Source: Duganella alba
GTDB lineage: Bacteria; Pseudomonadota; Gammaproteobacteria; Burkholderiales; Burkholderiaceae_D
DNA length: 64,000 nt
Direction of reading: 5' to 3'
NCBI RefSeq assembly: GCF_009674495.1
Contig: NZ_WKJN01000025.1
Coordinates: 1-64,000, forward strand
Shown in pieces: positions 1 through 8,485 of the stretch; within the stretch, counting starts at the first letter, position 1, and the number at the start of each line of letters is the position of its first letter. The notes beneath the pieces are model-generated. The model saw only the letters and a list, made by a program, of their open reading frames with translations. It was not told the DNA's origin and did no database searches. The translations under genes were made by a program, and so were the position numbers.

Positions 1-1301
1 CCGCCGGCCGAGCGTGGCTTGTTGCCGCCGCCGTTGCCGCCGCCAGTGCCCGGCTTGCGTGGCGCGCCGCCACCGCGATTGCCGCCACCGCCGTTGCGAT
101 GGCCAGGGCCGCCGCTGCGCAGCTGGATCGGTTGCGCACGCGCGGTCGGGTCCGGTTCGAAACCGGCCACCACTTCACGCGGCAGGGTCTGCTTGATGAG
201 CTTTTCGATGTCTTTCAACATGTCATGCTCGTCCACGCAGACCAGCGACACCGCTTCGCCGGTGGCGCCGGCGCGGCCGGTACGGCCGATCCGGTGCACA
301 TAGTCTTCCGGCACGTTCGGCAAATCGTAGTTGACCACGTGCGGCAGCTGGTCGATGTCGATGCCGCGCGCGGCGATGTCGGTGGCCACCAGCACTTGCA
401 GGCTGCCATCCTTGAACTCGCTCAACGCGCGGGTACGCGCCGACTGGCTCTTGTTGCCGTGGATCGCCATGGCGCCGATGCCGTCTTTTTCCAGCTGTTC
501 GACCAGCTTGTTGGCGCCGTGCTTGGTGCGGGTGAACACCAGCACCTGGCTCCAGTTGTTGGCCTTGATCAGGTAGGCCAGCAGCGGGTGTTTCTTGTCG
601 CGGTCGACCGGATGGATCTTCTGGGCGATGATTTCCACGGTCGAGTTGCGGCGCGCCACTTCGATGGTGGCCGGCTTGTCCAGCAGGCCGTCGGCCAGCG
701 CCTTGATTTCGTCCGAGAAGGTGGCCGAGAACAGCAGGTTCTGGCGCTTCGGCGGCAGCTTGGCCAGCACTTTGCGGATGTCGCGGATGAAGCCCATGTC
801 GAGCATGCGGTCGGCTTCGTCCAGCACCAGGATTTCGATCTTCGACAGATCGACGGTGCCCTGGTCCATGTGGTCCAGCAGGCGGCCCGGCGTCGCCACC
901 AGGATGTCGACGCCGTGTTTCAGCTGCTTGATCTGCGGGTTGATGCCGACGCCGCCGAAGATCACGGCGGAATTGAGCTTGGTGTACTTGCCGTAGATGC
1001 GCACGCTTTCCTCGACCTGGGCCGCCAGTTCGCGGGTCGGGGTCAGGATCAGGGCACGGATGGCGCGCGGCGAGTTATTGCTGGTCAGCTTGGCGCCGAC
1101 CGCGTCGGTGGACAGACGGTGCAGCAGTGGCAGCGTGAAGCCTGCCGTCTTGCCGGTGCCGGTTTGCGCGCCTGCCAACAGGTCGCCGCCGTTCAGCACA
1201 GCAGGGATCGCCTGCTGCTGGATTGGGGTAGGCGTGGTGTAACCGGTGTCGGTTACAGCGCGGACGAGGGCGTCGGACAAACCGAGGGAGGAAAAGGACA
1301 T
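1..1301 (-). CDS. rhlE: DEAD-box ATP-dependent RNA helicase, RhlE type (3' end outside window)
   Basis: ATP-dependent RNA helicase of the RhlE subgroup, which acts in ribosome assembly and RNA turnover, often in the cold. The 433 visible residues carry the full helicase motif order: Q motif near residue 24-28, Walker A AQTGTGKT (45-52), PTRELAAQ (88-95), DEAD (161-164), SAT in [17 protein letters not shown] and [10 protein letters not shown]. After the core comes a basic glycine-rich tail (repeated GGG/NGGG with Arg and Lys) typical of RhlE; it is cut by the window edge, so the stop is not seen. The ATG at 1301 begins [10 protein letters not shown], the usual RhlE start, although no good Shine-Dalgarno precedes it. 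The gene is single and faces away from suhB across a shared terminator. RhlE rather than SrmB or CsdA is inferred from the N-terminus and tail. Confidence 0.93.
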   Translation of the reverse strand, partial: MSFSSLGLSDALVRAVTDTGYTTPTPIQQQAIPAVLNGGDLLAGAQTGTGKTAGFTLPLLHRLSTDAVGAKLTSNNSPRAIRALILTPTRELAAQVEESVRIYGKYTKLNSAVIFGGVGINPQIKQLKHGVDILVATPGRLLDHMDQGTVDLSKIEILVLDEADRMLDMGFIRDIRKVLAKLPPKRQNLLFSATFSDEIKALADGLLDKPATIEVARRNSTVEIIAQKIHPVDRDKKHPLLAYLIKANNWSQVLVFTRTKHGANKLVEQLEKDGIGAMAIHGNKSQSARTRALSEFKDGSLQVLVATDIAARGIDIDQLPHVVNYDLPNVPEDYVHRIGRTGRAGATGEAVSLVCVDEHDMLKDIEKLIKQTLPREVVAGFEPDPTARAQPIQLRSGGPGHRNGGGGNRGGGAPRKPGTGGGNGGGNKPRSAG

Positions 1302-1407
1302 ATTGACTTTACATAAAGATCTGCCTGTCGCCACTCAAGGCGTCAGTCGCAGGAGATCGGTTGTTCTTAGCGTTGCGGTACAGGACTGGGCGTAGGCCGC
1401 AGCTTTC

Positions 1408-1416
1408 AGTATAACA
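1408..1416 (-). promoter_or_regulatory. extended -10 promoter for rhlE
   Basis: Read on the minus strand this is TGTTATACT, an extended -10 element. No convincing -35 is visible 17 bases upstream. Transcription from here would leave a 5' leader of about 100 bases before the rhlE ATG. Confidence 0.4.
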
Positions 1417-1448
1417 GCTAAGTGCGCTAGATGTTTCGCTATGGAAAT

Positions 1449-1509
1449 AAAAAAGGCCCTGTGTGCTAAGACGGCCAAGGCCGCCTTACGGCCACAGGGC
1501 CTTTTTTTT
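1449..1509. terminator. bidirectional intrinsic terminator between rhlE and suhB
   Basis: Perfect 13-bp stem AAAAGGCCCTGTG (1451-1463) with CACAGGGCCTTTT (1493-1505), flanked by an A-run on the left and eight T on the right. It works in either direction. Its main client is suhB, whose stop lies at 1532 and reads leftward into it. A smaller inner hairpin sits in the loop. Confidence 0.85.
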
Positions 1510-1531
1510 GTAACAAACTGTTAAAGCTTGC

Positions 1532-2326
1532 TTATGCGTAGGGAGTGAGCAGGCCAACCATCTGGGCAAACACCTTTGGGCTGCCGGCGATGATGTCGCC
1601 TTTGAACAGGTAATCCGATTCACCGCTGAACTCGCCGACGATGCCGCCCGCTTCGGTCACCAGCAGCGAGCCGGCGGCGATGTCCCAAGGTTTCAGGCCT
1701 TTTTCGTAGAAACCGTCCAGGCGGCCGGCGGCCACATAGGCCAGGTCCAGCGCGGCGCTGCCGGCGCGGCGGACGCCCTGGCTGCGTTCGGCCATGACGC
1801 CGTACATTTCCAGGTATTCCTTCAGTGCGGCCGGGCTGCCGGTCTGGTAGCCGGTGCCCAGCAGGGCGTTGGCGATACGGTCGAGCTTGCCGACGCGGAT
1901 ACGCTTTTCATTCAGGTAGGCGCCGGCGCCCTTGGTGGCGGTGAACAGGTCGTTGCGGACCGGGTCGTAGATGACGGCTTGCTGGACCACGCCGCGCTGG
2001 GCCAGCGCGATCGAGATCGAGTATTGCGGGAAGCCGTGCATGAAGTTGGTGGTGCCATCGAGCGGGTCGATGATCCAGGTGAATTCGGTCTCGTCGTGGG
2101 CGTTTTTCGATGCGCCGGACTCTTCGGCCAGGAAGGCGTGGTCCGGGTAGGCTTTCGACAGCACTTCGATGATGGCTTGTTCGGCGGCCTGGTCGACGTC
2201 GGTGACGAAGTCCTTGTGGTTCTTCTCGGTCACGATGACGCGGTCGAGGTCGAAGGAGGCGCGGTTGATGACGGCGGCGGCGCGGCGAGCGGCCTTCACG
2301 GCCGTGTTAATCATTGGAGATTGCAT
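1532..2326 (-). CDS. suhB: inositol-1-monophosphatase SuhB
   Basis: Mg2+-dependent inositol monophosphatase family protein. In E. coli SuhB also joins the rRNA antitermination complex with NusA/NusG. All metal-site motifs are intact in the 264 residues: AEESG (E68, E69), [10 protein letters not shown] (D87, D90) and KPWDIAAG (D215), followed by the conserved TEAGG. Length is normal for the family (about 260-270). The ATG at 2326 is preceded by GGAAAAG. It is transcribed alone and ends at a strong hairpin. A shorter paralogue with damaged versions of these motifs lies at 30759-31436. Cytoplasmic. Confidence 0.93.
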   Translation of the reverse strand: MQSPMINTAVKAARRAAAVINRASFDLDRVIVTEKNHKDFVTDVDQAAEQAIIEVLSKAYPDHAFLAEESGASKNAHDETEFTWIIDPLDGTTNFMHGFPQYSISIALAQRGVVQQAVIYDPVRNDLFTATKGAGAYLNEKRIRVGKLDRIANALLGTGYQTGSPAALKEYLEMYGVMAERSQGVRRAGSAALDLAYVAAGRLDGFYEKGLKPWDIAAGSLLVTEAGGIVGEFSGESDYLFKGDIIAGSPKVFAQMVGLLTPYA

Positions 2327-2554
2327 GGGCTTTTCCGTATAAAAATGCTAACGCCCGCCGGGAGGATTCCAACCCGGCGGCACGACAGGAGACAAAATGA
2401 CAAAGAGCGGGGCGGTGGCAACAGGTAAAATTCTGCTTGAATTTCCGTATCGATACCGCGCGATTGCGCTATTTTAAATGAACCTGCCGCAAATCAACAC
2501 GAATCTTTTCAAACATCTGCGATTTTTTCCGGGCCCGGGCGGCCGCGCAGGCGC

Positions 2555-3106
2555 ATGAAGGCGCCGCCATCGCCGTTCCGCATGCATTGCTACATGGTGG
2601 CGGCAACCATCCTGCTGCATGGTGCGATGATGCTTGTCAATGAGCTATTCTTTCGCCGCACCGAGTTCTTGCAGGGCATCGGCTGGATTTACCTGCCGGC
2701 CGGCACACGCCTGCTGTGCACGCTGATGTTCGGCGAGGCCGGCGCGCTGGGGTTGCTGATTTCCGGCTGGGCCGCCTGCTACTGGTACTATTTTCCCGGC
2801 GACGCCCTGCGCGCCACCAGCGGCACCATCGCCGGCGCCCTGGGGCCCTACCTGATCTACCTGCTGGCGCAATCCCGGCTCGGACTGCGTTCTTCGCTGA
2901 GCAACCTGACGCCGCGCAAGCTGCTGATCTGCGCGCTGGGATGCTCGGTCGCCAGTCCCTTGCTGCACCACCTGTGGTTCGCCATTCACGGCGAGGCCAA
3001 CCTGCTGCCGGGTTTGCTGGTCATGTTCATCGGCGACCTGGCCGGCACCCTGATCGTGCTGTACACCGCGAAGTGGCTGCTGTCACGGCTGCCGCGCCCG
3101 GCGTAA
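2555..3106 (+). CDS. predicted inner-membrane protein, function unknown
   Basis: A 183-residue very hydrophobic protein with about five membrane segments, at roughly residues 10-30, 45-75, 85-105, 120-140 and 150-175. A GIGWIYLPAGTRLL stretch near residue 41-54 resembles the first part of MASE1-type membrane sensor domains, but no signalling domain follows, so a sensor role is speculative. The ATG at 2555 is the first in frame; the ATG at 2582 is an alternative that removes nine polar residues. The Shine-Dalgarno is poor in both cases. It is followed 29 bases later by a small winged-helix gene on the same strand, which might be functionally linked. I do not recognise a specific family. Confidence 0.7.
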   Translation: MKAPPSPFRMHCYMVAATILLHGAMMLVNELFFRRTEFLQGIGWIYLPAGTRLLCTLMFGEAGALGLLISGWAACYWYYFPGDALRATSGTIAGALGPYLIYLLAQSRLGLRSSLSNLTPRKLLICALGCSVASPLLHHLWFAIHGEANLLPGLLVMFIGDLAGTLIVLYTAKWLLSRLPRPA

Positions 3107-3120
3107 CGCGGCAAGACGCG

Positions 3121-3129
3121 TGCTAAAAT
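3121..3129 (+). promoter_or_regulatory. extended -10 (TGCTAAAAT) six bases before a start codon
   Basis: TGC followed by TAAAAT at 3124-3129 leaves six bases before the ATG at 3136, so the predicted transcript starts at or next to the ATG. The same TGCTAAAATTTGT string recurs at 53581 upstream of hemC. Confidence 0.5.
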
Positions 3130-3135
3130 TTGTCC

Positions 3136-3492
3136 ATGACCGCTCCTAAACGACCCGCCGATATCTACATGCGCTTCCTGCAGATGGCTGACGCCTTGCG
3201 CGGCCTGCCATCGCTGCCGCCGCTCGATCCGCTGGAGGAACGCATCCTGGCGATCGTCGCCCGCGCCAGCCAGGAAGAGCAGCGCCTGTCGGTGCGCGAC
3301 ATGATGGGCAAGAAGGAGCTGGGCGCGCCGGCCACGGTGCACAGCCGCCTGACCTCCATGCGGGAAAAAGGCTGGCTGGTGCTGGCCGACACCGAGGACA
3401 CACGGCGCAAGCAGGTCGAGCTGACCAACGAGGCCCTGAAGTATTTCGACAAGCTGTCGAAGTGCATGGTCAAAGCCGCCAATATGAGTTGA
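3136..3492 (+). CDS. small winged-helix (MarR-like) DNA-binding protein
   Basis: A 118-residue protein that looks like a compact winged-helix domain. A helical N-terminus (about 1-30) is followed by LEERILAIVARAS, a helix-turn-helix around VRDMMGKKELGAPATVHSRL, and a wing/C-helix with LVLADTEDTRRKQVELT, the DxRxKxxxLT wing pattern of MarR-type repressors. It is shorter than a typical MarR (about 140-150) and may lack part of the dimer helices. The ATG at 3136 was chosen over the in-frame TTG at 3130 because a -10-like TAAAAT ends six bases before it. That implies a leaderless mRNA, and there is no Shine-Dalgarno. Target genes cannot be read from the sequence. It converges on the histidine kinase at 3502. 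Confidence 0.75.
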   Translation: MTAPKRPADIYMRFLQMADALRGLPSLPPLDPLEERILAIVARASQEEQRLSVRDMMGKKELGAPATVHSRLTSMREKGWLVLADTEDTRRKQVELTNEALKYFDKLSKCMVKAANMS

Positions 3493-3501
3493 GTGCAAGC
3501 C

Positions 3502-6500
3502 TCAATGCCGACGCATGAATGACGGCAGCCAGGATTTTCGGACATAAGCGAGTTGCGCCGGCACACGCAGCCTGACCACGGTGCCGAACGCATGCTTCGA
3601 TGCTATGTGCAGATCGGCGTGCAGCCGCGCAGCGCGCTCATACAAGCCGGGCAGGCCGAAATGGCCTGGTGTTCCTCCTTGCGCCAACGCCTCCGGCGGA
3701 ATGCCGATGCCGTCGTCGCTGATTTCCAGGTGCAGCGCGAAATAGGTGTAGCGCACCGTGACCGCAAGATTTTTCGCGTGCGCATGCTTGACCGTGTTGA
3801 TAATGGATTCCATGGCGATGCGATACATTTCATGGCCCGACGCCGGTTGCAGATCCCGCTTTTTGCCCAGTTCGCGGCAGACAAATTGCAAGCCCGTTTC
3901 CTTGATCAGCGAGGCGCCGTCGCGCTGGATCAGCGCGAATGTCCCGCTGCCGTGGAAGTCGGTCCCGCGCAAGTCGAGCACCTGCTCGCGGCCCTCGGCG
4001 AGCACGGCTTCGGCCTGTTCAAGCAGGTGATCGAACCTTTTACGGCCGGGTTCATCCAGCGACAGCCGGTTCGCCGCGTTGTCGACGTCGAGGATCAGGG
4101 CGTGCATGCCTTGAAGCAGCGTGTCATGCAGTTCGCGCGCGATCCGCTCGCGCTCGCCGTGCCGCGCTTCCAGTTGCGCCTTGAACGTTTTGGCATTGTG
4201 CCGCAGCCGCAGCTGGAAGGCCAGCCACAGCAGGCAGGCGGCCAACCCCAGCAGCAAGGCCTTGAACCAGATCGTCTGGTAGTACGCTGGCGTCACAGTG
4301 AAATGCAGTCCCGGCCCTTCCTCCGTCCAACGTTCGCCGCCGTTGGAGGCGATGACGCGAAAGTGATAGCGTCCGGGTGACACGCCCGTATAGAAGGCTT
4401 GACGGCGCGCTCCCGCCTCATGCCATTCCGTATCATAGCCGTCCAGCCGATACTTGAAGCGCATGCGTTCGGGCGTTCCAAGGACCGGGCTGGAGTAATT
4501 GAGCTGGATGTCGCGCGAGTTGGGCGCCAGGGTCGTGTCCAGCGGTAACCTGAAATACTGGTTGCCGGCGGTCAGCGACTCGATGGTGACCGGTGGCGGC
4601 ATCGGCACTTTGAGAACTTGTTGCGGATCGATCCATGAAACGCCGCCGTTGTCCGCGATCCAGATTCTGCCGTCGCCCGCCTCTGCCAATGAAAACCTGC
4701 CCAACAAGCTGGCGACACCAACCCGTCCGTCAACCCCGTCCAGAACGCGAATTTGCGAAGGAGCGATCGGCAGCCCCTGGCGCCAACTCGCCAACGCCGA
4801 TCTGATCCTGACCGTGCCCGCCGTGGAGTTGATCCATAAGTCTCCGGCGCTGGAGTGGACGATCGCAGCGACATTGATCAGCAGCTTCGCATTTATTTTC
4901 CAGGCTTCAAACCGTTGATTGCGATAGACCGCGAGGCCGCGTTCGCCGCCCGCGATGACTTGTCCGTCCGCCTCGTGAATAACCGACACACGGCCCAGGT
5001 CCAGGCCTTGAGCAGTGGTGAGCAGGGATATTTTCCCGTTCTCCAGCAACGCTATCGTATTGTCGGAATAGCCGAACCACAGCCGTCCGTGGCTGTCGGC
5101 CAGTATGCACATCGGCGTCTGCTTGCCTTCCTTGGGCAGGCCGGCATTGCGTTGCCACCGTCCGTCCTTATACTGGAATACGCCATTGCCCACAACGGCG
5201 ATCCACGGCGCACCGTCGCCATCCTGGGCGATGGTATAGACACGGTGAACCGGGCCCATGTCGGCGGGCCATGCAATCCTTTCCTCGGAATTGTTGGCGG
5301 CAATCCGGTACAAGGCGTCCGCGGCGGCGACAAGCACCGTTCCATCGCGTCCCCGTGTCAAGGATTGCGTCGGGAGTGCCTGGTGGCGCTTTAGCCAATC
5401 GGTATTTTGCACCGCGCCGTCCGGCTCCATTGCGATCCAGCCGCCGCCGAACTTCGAGGACGCCATCGTCATCGCCGTGCCACTGCCAGCAAGCAATTTG
5501 ACCTGGTCGATTTGGTAGGAATCGAGGGACGGCTTGACCTTGTTGACATCGGTCTGGCGAAAACGGTCCAGGCCGTCCCTGGTCGCCAGCCAGATATTGC
5601 CTTCCCGGTCTTCAAAAAAACAATTGATGATGTCGGCGGTGAGTCCGTCCTTTTTATCAAATGGCTCCGGACTGTCAGGGTGGTCGGGGTCGGTACGGCG
5701 CAGACCGCTGTGGGTCGAGTACCAAAAACTGCCGGAGCGGTCGATCAGCATGCTTTGCGCTTCGCCACGCGGGCCTTTGAAGATGGGCGCATGGTCGGGT
5801 TGTTCATACCGGGCCAGCCCGTCGATGATGCGGATGCTGGACTCCTCCAGGAAGTAAATGCGGCCGTCCGCGCCCAGTTGCGGCGGCTGGCGAACGTCGG
5901 TATGGCCCAGCGGCTTGGCAAACACCCGGCTGCCGGCCGCCTTTAAAAACAATCCTTGCTCGCTGAAGGCGCCGACCGTGCCTTGTTGATCGATAAAAAT
6001 GGCCGAGGCCTTGCGCGCGGTGAAGCCGTCCTGCTCGCCAATTTGCCGCCATTTTTTTCCATCGAAATGCAGCAGCCCACGAACGCCGGCGGCCCATACG
6101 CCGCCTTGCGGATCAAAATCGAAGCCCCACCAGCTGCCTTCGGGCACGCCGTCATTGACGCCATAATTGGTAATGACGCCATCGCGGATCAGGCTGATGC
6201 CGGCGATACCCCAGCCGACCCACAAGCCAACGCCGGGCTGCGCCTTGATGAAATACACGAGTCCCTGGGAGATCTTGCCCTGTCGCGGCTCGTACAACTC
6301 GAAATGCGCGCCGTCAAAACGATACAGTCCGGCGTCTGTGCCGAGCCAGAGGTAGCCGTCATCGGTCTGGTCTATCGTCGCGATGGACGCCGGAGCGCCG
6401 TCCTTGGCGGTCCAGGTCTGATGCTGAAGCTGGAAGATTTTGCGATCCAGAGGTATGGCAAGCGCGGCCCCGCACAGCAGCAGCCCTAAACTAAACGCCC

Positions 6501-6555
6501 AGATTCTTAACATTGCCATCCCCTCGCGCGACTTAATCAGATGCCATAAGCTCAT
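3502..6555 (-). CDS. two-component sensor histidine kinase with periplasmic beta-propeller (reg_prop/YYY)
   Basis: A 1017-residue membrane sensor. It has a signal-like segment near residues 15-33 and a large periplasmic region of repeated propeller motifs (for example DDGYLWLGTDAGLYRFDG and EGNIWLATRDGLDRF). A Y_Y_Y domain follows around 690-750, then one membrane helix (about 765-785). The cytoplasmic part has a HisKA_3 site RELHDTLLQ with H810 and an HATPase_c with NTVKHAHAK and SDDGIGI. It is a NarX/DesK-type kinase that would normally phosphorylate a LuxR-type regulator, but none is adjacent. The ATG at 6555 has AGCAGG upstream; an internal ATG at 6513 has GAGGGG six bases before it and puts the signal peptide at the very N-terminus. 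Either start is possible. The ligand is unknown; related propellers often sense polysaccharide breakdown products. Confidence 0.9.
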   Translation of the reverse strand: MSLWHLIKSREGMAMLRIWAFSLGLLLCGAALAIPLDRKIFQLQHQTWTAKDGAPASIATIDQTDDGYLWLGTDAGLYRFDGAHFELYEPRQGKISQGLVYFIKAQPGVGLWVGWGIAGISLIRDGVITNYGVNDGVPEGSWWGFDFDPQGGVWAAGVRGLLHFDGKKWRQIGEQDGFTARKASAIFIDQQGTVGAFSEQGLFLKAAGSRVFAKPLGHTDVRQPPQLGADGRIYFLEESSIRIIDGLARYEQPDHAPIFKGPRGEAQSMLIDRSGSFWYSTHSGLRRTDPDHPDSPEPFDKKDGLTADIINCFFEDREGNIWLATRDGLDRFRQTDVNKVKPSLDSYQIDQVKLLAGSGTAMTMASSKFGGGWIAMEPDGAVQNTDWLKRHQALPTQSLTRGRDGTVLVAAADALYRIAANNSEERIAWPADMGPVHRVYTIAQDGDGAPWIAVVGNGVFQYKDGRWQRNAGLPKEGKQTPMCILADSHGRLWFGYSDNTIALLENGKISLLTTAQGLDLGRVSVIHEADGQVIAGGERGLAVYRNQRFEAWKINAKLLINVAAIVHSSAGDLWINSTAGTVRIRSALASWRQGLPIAPSQIRVLDGVDGRVGVASLLGRFSLAEAGDGRIWIADNGGVSWIDPQQVLKVPMPPPVTIESLTAGNQYFRLPLDTTLAPNSRDIQLNYSSPVLGTPERMRFKYRLDGYDTEWHEAGARRQAFYTGVSPGRYHFRVIASNGGERWTEEGPGLHFTVTPAYYQTIWFKALLLGLAACLLWLAFQLRLRHNAKTFKAQLEARHGERERIARELHDTLLQGMHALILDVDNAANRLSLDEPGRKRFDHLLEQAEAVLAEGREQVLDLRGTDFHGSGTFALIQRDGASLIKETGLQFVCRELGKKRDLQPASGHEMYRIAMESIINTVKHAHAKNLAVTVRYTYFALHLEISDDGIGIPPEALAQGGTPGHFGLPGLYERAARLHADLHIASKHAFGTVVRLRVPAQLAYVRKSWLPSFMRRH

Positions 6556-6658
6556 CGTTAACCTGCTACTTTACTTGCCTGATGCAATAGACACAAGAGA
6601 TTGCGTCGAATGGCGGGCGACGGGGTAAAATTCGTTGCTTTCACGATTTCCTATTTCA

Positions 6659-7456
6659 ATGAACCAGCCGCCTATCAACGCCAATCAGTTCAAGCACCTG
6701 CGATTCATCCTGGTCGAGACCAGCCGCGCCGGCAACATTGGGGCGGTGGCGCGCGCCATGAAGACCATGGGCTATAGCGACCTGGTGCTGGTCACGCCGC
6801 GCTTCGAGCACGCGTTGCAAGATCCGGAAGCGGTGGCGTTCGCCAGCGGCGCACAGGACATCCTGGCTGGCGCGCGCGTGGTCGGCAGCATGGCCGAGGC
6901 GCTGGAAGGGATCAACTTCGCCGCCGCCGTGTCGGCCCGGCTGCGCGAGTTCTCGCCGCCGGTGCTGTCGCCGCGCCAGTTCGCCGGACAGCTGACGGCG
7001 CAGCCGGAGTTGCGCGCCGCGCTGATCTTCGGCAACGAGCGCTTCGGCCTGCCGAACGAGCTGGTCGAGAAGTGCAATGTGCTGATCAACATCCCCGCCA
7101 ATCCGGAATACTCGTCGCTGAACCTGTCGCAGGCGGCCCAGGTGCTGGCCTACGAATGCCGCATGGCGGTGCTGGAAGGCGCCGGCGTCACCCACACGCC
7201 GCGCCTGCCGGTCGGCGACGCCAGCGAGGTCGGCTTCCACGGCGAGGCCGCCAGCATCGAGCAGATCGAGGGCATGTTCACCCACCTGGAGCAGGCGCTG
7301 GTGACCATCGGCTTCCTCGACGCCGCCAATCCGCGCAAGCTGATGCCGCGCCTGAAGCGTCTGTTCGCCCGCGCCCAGCTGGAAAAGGAAGAGGTCAACA
7401 TCCTGCGCGGCATCGCCCGCCACATGACGGGCCGCGACGGCAAGGGCGGCCAATGA
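6659..7456 (+). CDS. trmJ: tRNA (cytidine/uridine-32-2'-O)-methyltransferase TrmJ
   Basis: SPOUT-class methyltransferase that 2'-O-methylates nucleotide 32 of several tRNAs with S-adenosylmethionine. The knot-fold signature motifs are present: RAGNIGAVARAMKTMG near residue 23, IFGNERFGL near 122-130 and PEYSSLNLSQAAQV near 146-159. The C-terminal extension of about 90 residues fits TrmJ rather than the shorter TrmL. The ATG at 6659 begins MNQPPINANQFKHL; a longer in-frame TTG start at 6635 is less likely. Its stop overlaps the next ATG (ATGA), so the thioesterase is translationally coupled. A TAAAAT -10-like box lies at 6625-6630. Confidence 0.92.
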   Translation: MNQPPINANQFKHLRFILVETSRAGNIGAVARAMKTMGYSDLVLVTPRFEHALQDPEAVAFASGAQDILAGARVVGSMAEALEGINFAAAVSARLREFSPPVLSPRQFAGQLTAQPELRAALIFGNERFGLPNELVEKCNVLINIPANPEYSSLNLSQAAQVLAYECRMAVLEGAGVTHTPRLPVGDASEVGFHGEAASIEQIEGMFTHLEQALVTIGFLDAANPRKLMPRLKRLFARAQLEKEEVNILRGIARHMTGRDGKGGQ

Positions 7457-7899
7457 ACTGGGATCACCCGCAGCCGTTCACGCTGGAACTGTCGCCGTCC
7501 GCCGCCGATATCGACGGGCTGGACCACACCAACAACGCGGTCTATGTGCAGTGGTGCGAAAAGGCCGGCTGGGCGCATTCCGAGGCGCTGGGCCTGAGCC
7601 TGGCCGACTATCGCCGGCTCGACCGCGCGATGGCGATCCGCCGTTCCGAATACGACTACCTGCTGCCCACCGCCGCCGGCGAAGCGCTGGTCCTCGGCAC
7701 CTGGCTGTACAGCACAGACGGCAAGCTCAACATGGAGCGCCGCTTCCAGCTGCTGCGCGCCAGCGATGGCGCCACCGTGCTGCGCGGGCGCTGGCAACTG
7801 GTGTGCATCGAGATCAGCAGCGGCCGCGCGCGCCGCATGCCGGCGGAATTCTGCGACGGCTATCTGCCGGCCGTGGTGGCCGCGCACCTTGCCGACTAG
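7453..7899 (+). CDS. acyl-CoA thioesterase, hotdog fold (4-hydroxybenzoyl-CoA thioesterase/YbgC-like)
   Basis: A 148-residue hotdog-fold protein of the usual family length. The N-terminal active-site segment is DIDGLDHTNNAVYVQWCEKA, where the Asp/His-Asn-Asn pattern replaces the D-x-x-G-H-xN of YbgC. The later MAIRRSEYDYLLP strand is also typical. It would hydrolyse a small or aromatic acyl-CoA; the substrate cannot be told from sequence. The ATG overlaps the trmJ stop by four bases, so the two are co-translated, but no shared pathway is evident. Confidence 0.85.
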   Translation: MNWDHPQPFTLELSPSAADIDGLDHTNNAVYVQWCEKAGWAHSEALGLSLADYRRLDRAMAIRRSEYDYLLPTAAGEALVLGTWLYSTDGKLNMERRFQLLRASDGATVLRGRWQLVCIEISSGRARRMPAEFCDGYLPAVVAAHLAD

Positions 7900-7960
7900 A
7901 CTGCGTCCTCTAGTTTTGCAAGTTACACTAGCCGCAAAACCATAAAAATGGACGGAGACA

Positions 7961-8485
7961 ATGCCATCATCCCGCAGATCTTTTCTGAAGATCGGCGTCA
8001 TCGGCGCGTGCACGCTCGCAGCCGGTGGCGCCGTCTATCGCCTCGTCACGCCGCCGGCGTCGCCGCAACGCTTCGCCCTTGAGGGCGGCGCACAGGCGGT
8101 GCTGACCGCCGTCATTCCCGCATTGCTGGGTCCGGTACTGCCGGACGAAGCCGGCGCCCGCGCCGCCGCGCTGGCCGCCGCCAGCCAGCGCGTGACCGCC
8201 GCCGTGCGCGGCCTGCCGCTGGCCACGCAGAAGGAAGTGCAGGATCTGTTCGGGCTGCTGGCGCTGGGGCCGGCGCGACGCCTGCTGGCCGGTGTGGCCG
8301 GCGGCTGGGAGCAGGCCGATCCGAACCAGGTCGCGGCCTTTCTCGGCAACTGGCGCCTGCATCGCCTGCAGACGCTGCAAATCGCCTATCAAGCGCTGCA
8401 CGACCTGGTGATCGGCGCCTGGTATGCCGATCCGTCGACCTGGGCGGCGATCGGCTATCCGGGACCGCTGAAGGAGCTGGCATGA
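7961..8485 (+). CDS. Tat-exported small subunit of a membrane-bound GMC dehydrogenase (gluconate 2-DH subunit 3-like)
   Basis: A 174-residue protein with a twin-arginine signal at the N-terminus (SRRSFLK at residues 4-10, then a hydrophobic run to about residue 27). The rest is helical and alanine-rich, like the gamma/subunit-3 partner of flavoprotein dehydrogenases such as gluconate 2-dehydrogenase. That partner carries the folded FAD subunit through the Tat pathway. The start of the large subunit overlaps its stop by four bases (8482-8485), which supports a two-subunit enzyme. No cytochrome subunit follows, although most such enzymes need one. Upstream is AGACAATG without a strong Shine-Dalgarno. 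Assignment rests on signal type, size and neighbour. Confidence 0.75.
   Translation: MPSSRRSFLKIGVIGACTLAAGGAVYRLVTPPASPQRFALEGGAQAVLTAVIPALLGPVLPDEAGARAAALAAASQRVTAAVRGLPLATQKEVQDLFGLLALGPARRLLAGVAGGWEQADPNQVAAFLGNWRLHRLQTLQIAYQALHDLVIGAWYADPSTWAAIGYPGPLKELA

Noticed and set aside
99-1316. 405-codon open frame on the plus strand
   Set aside because: It is the antisense shadow of rhlE; its sequence is His/Gln/Arg-rich with no domain, as expected opposite GC-rich coding DNA.
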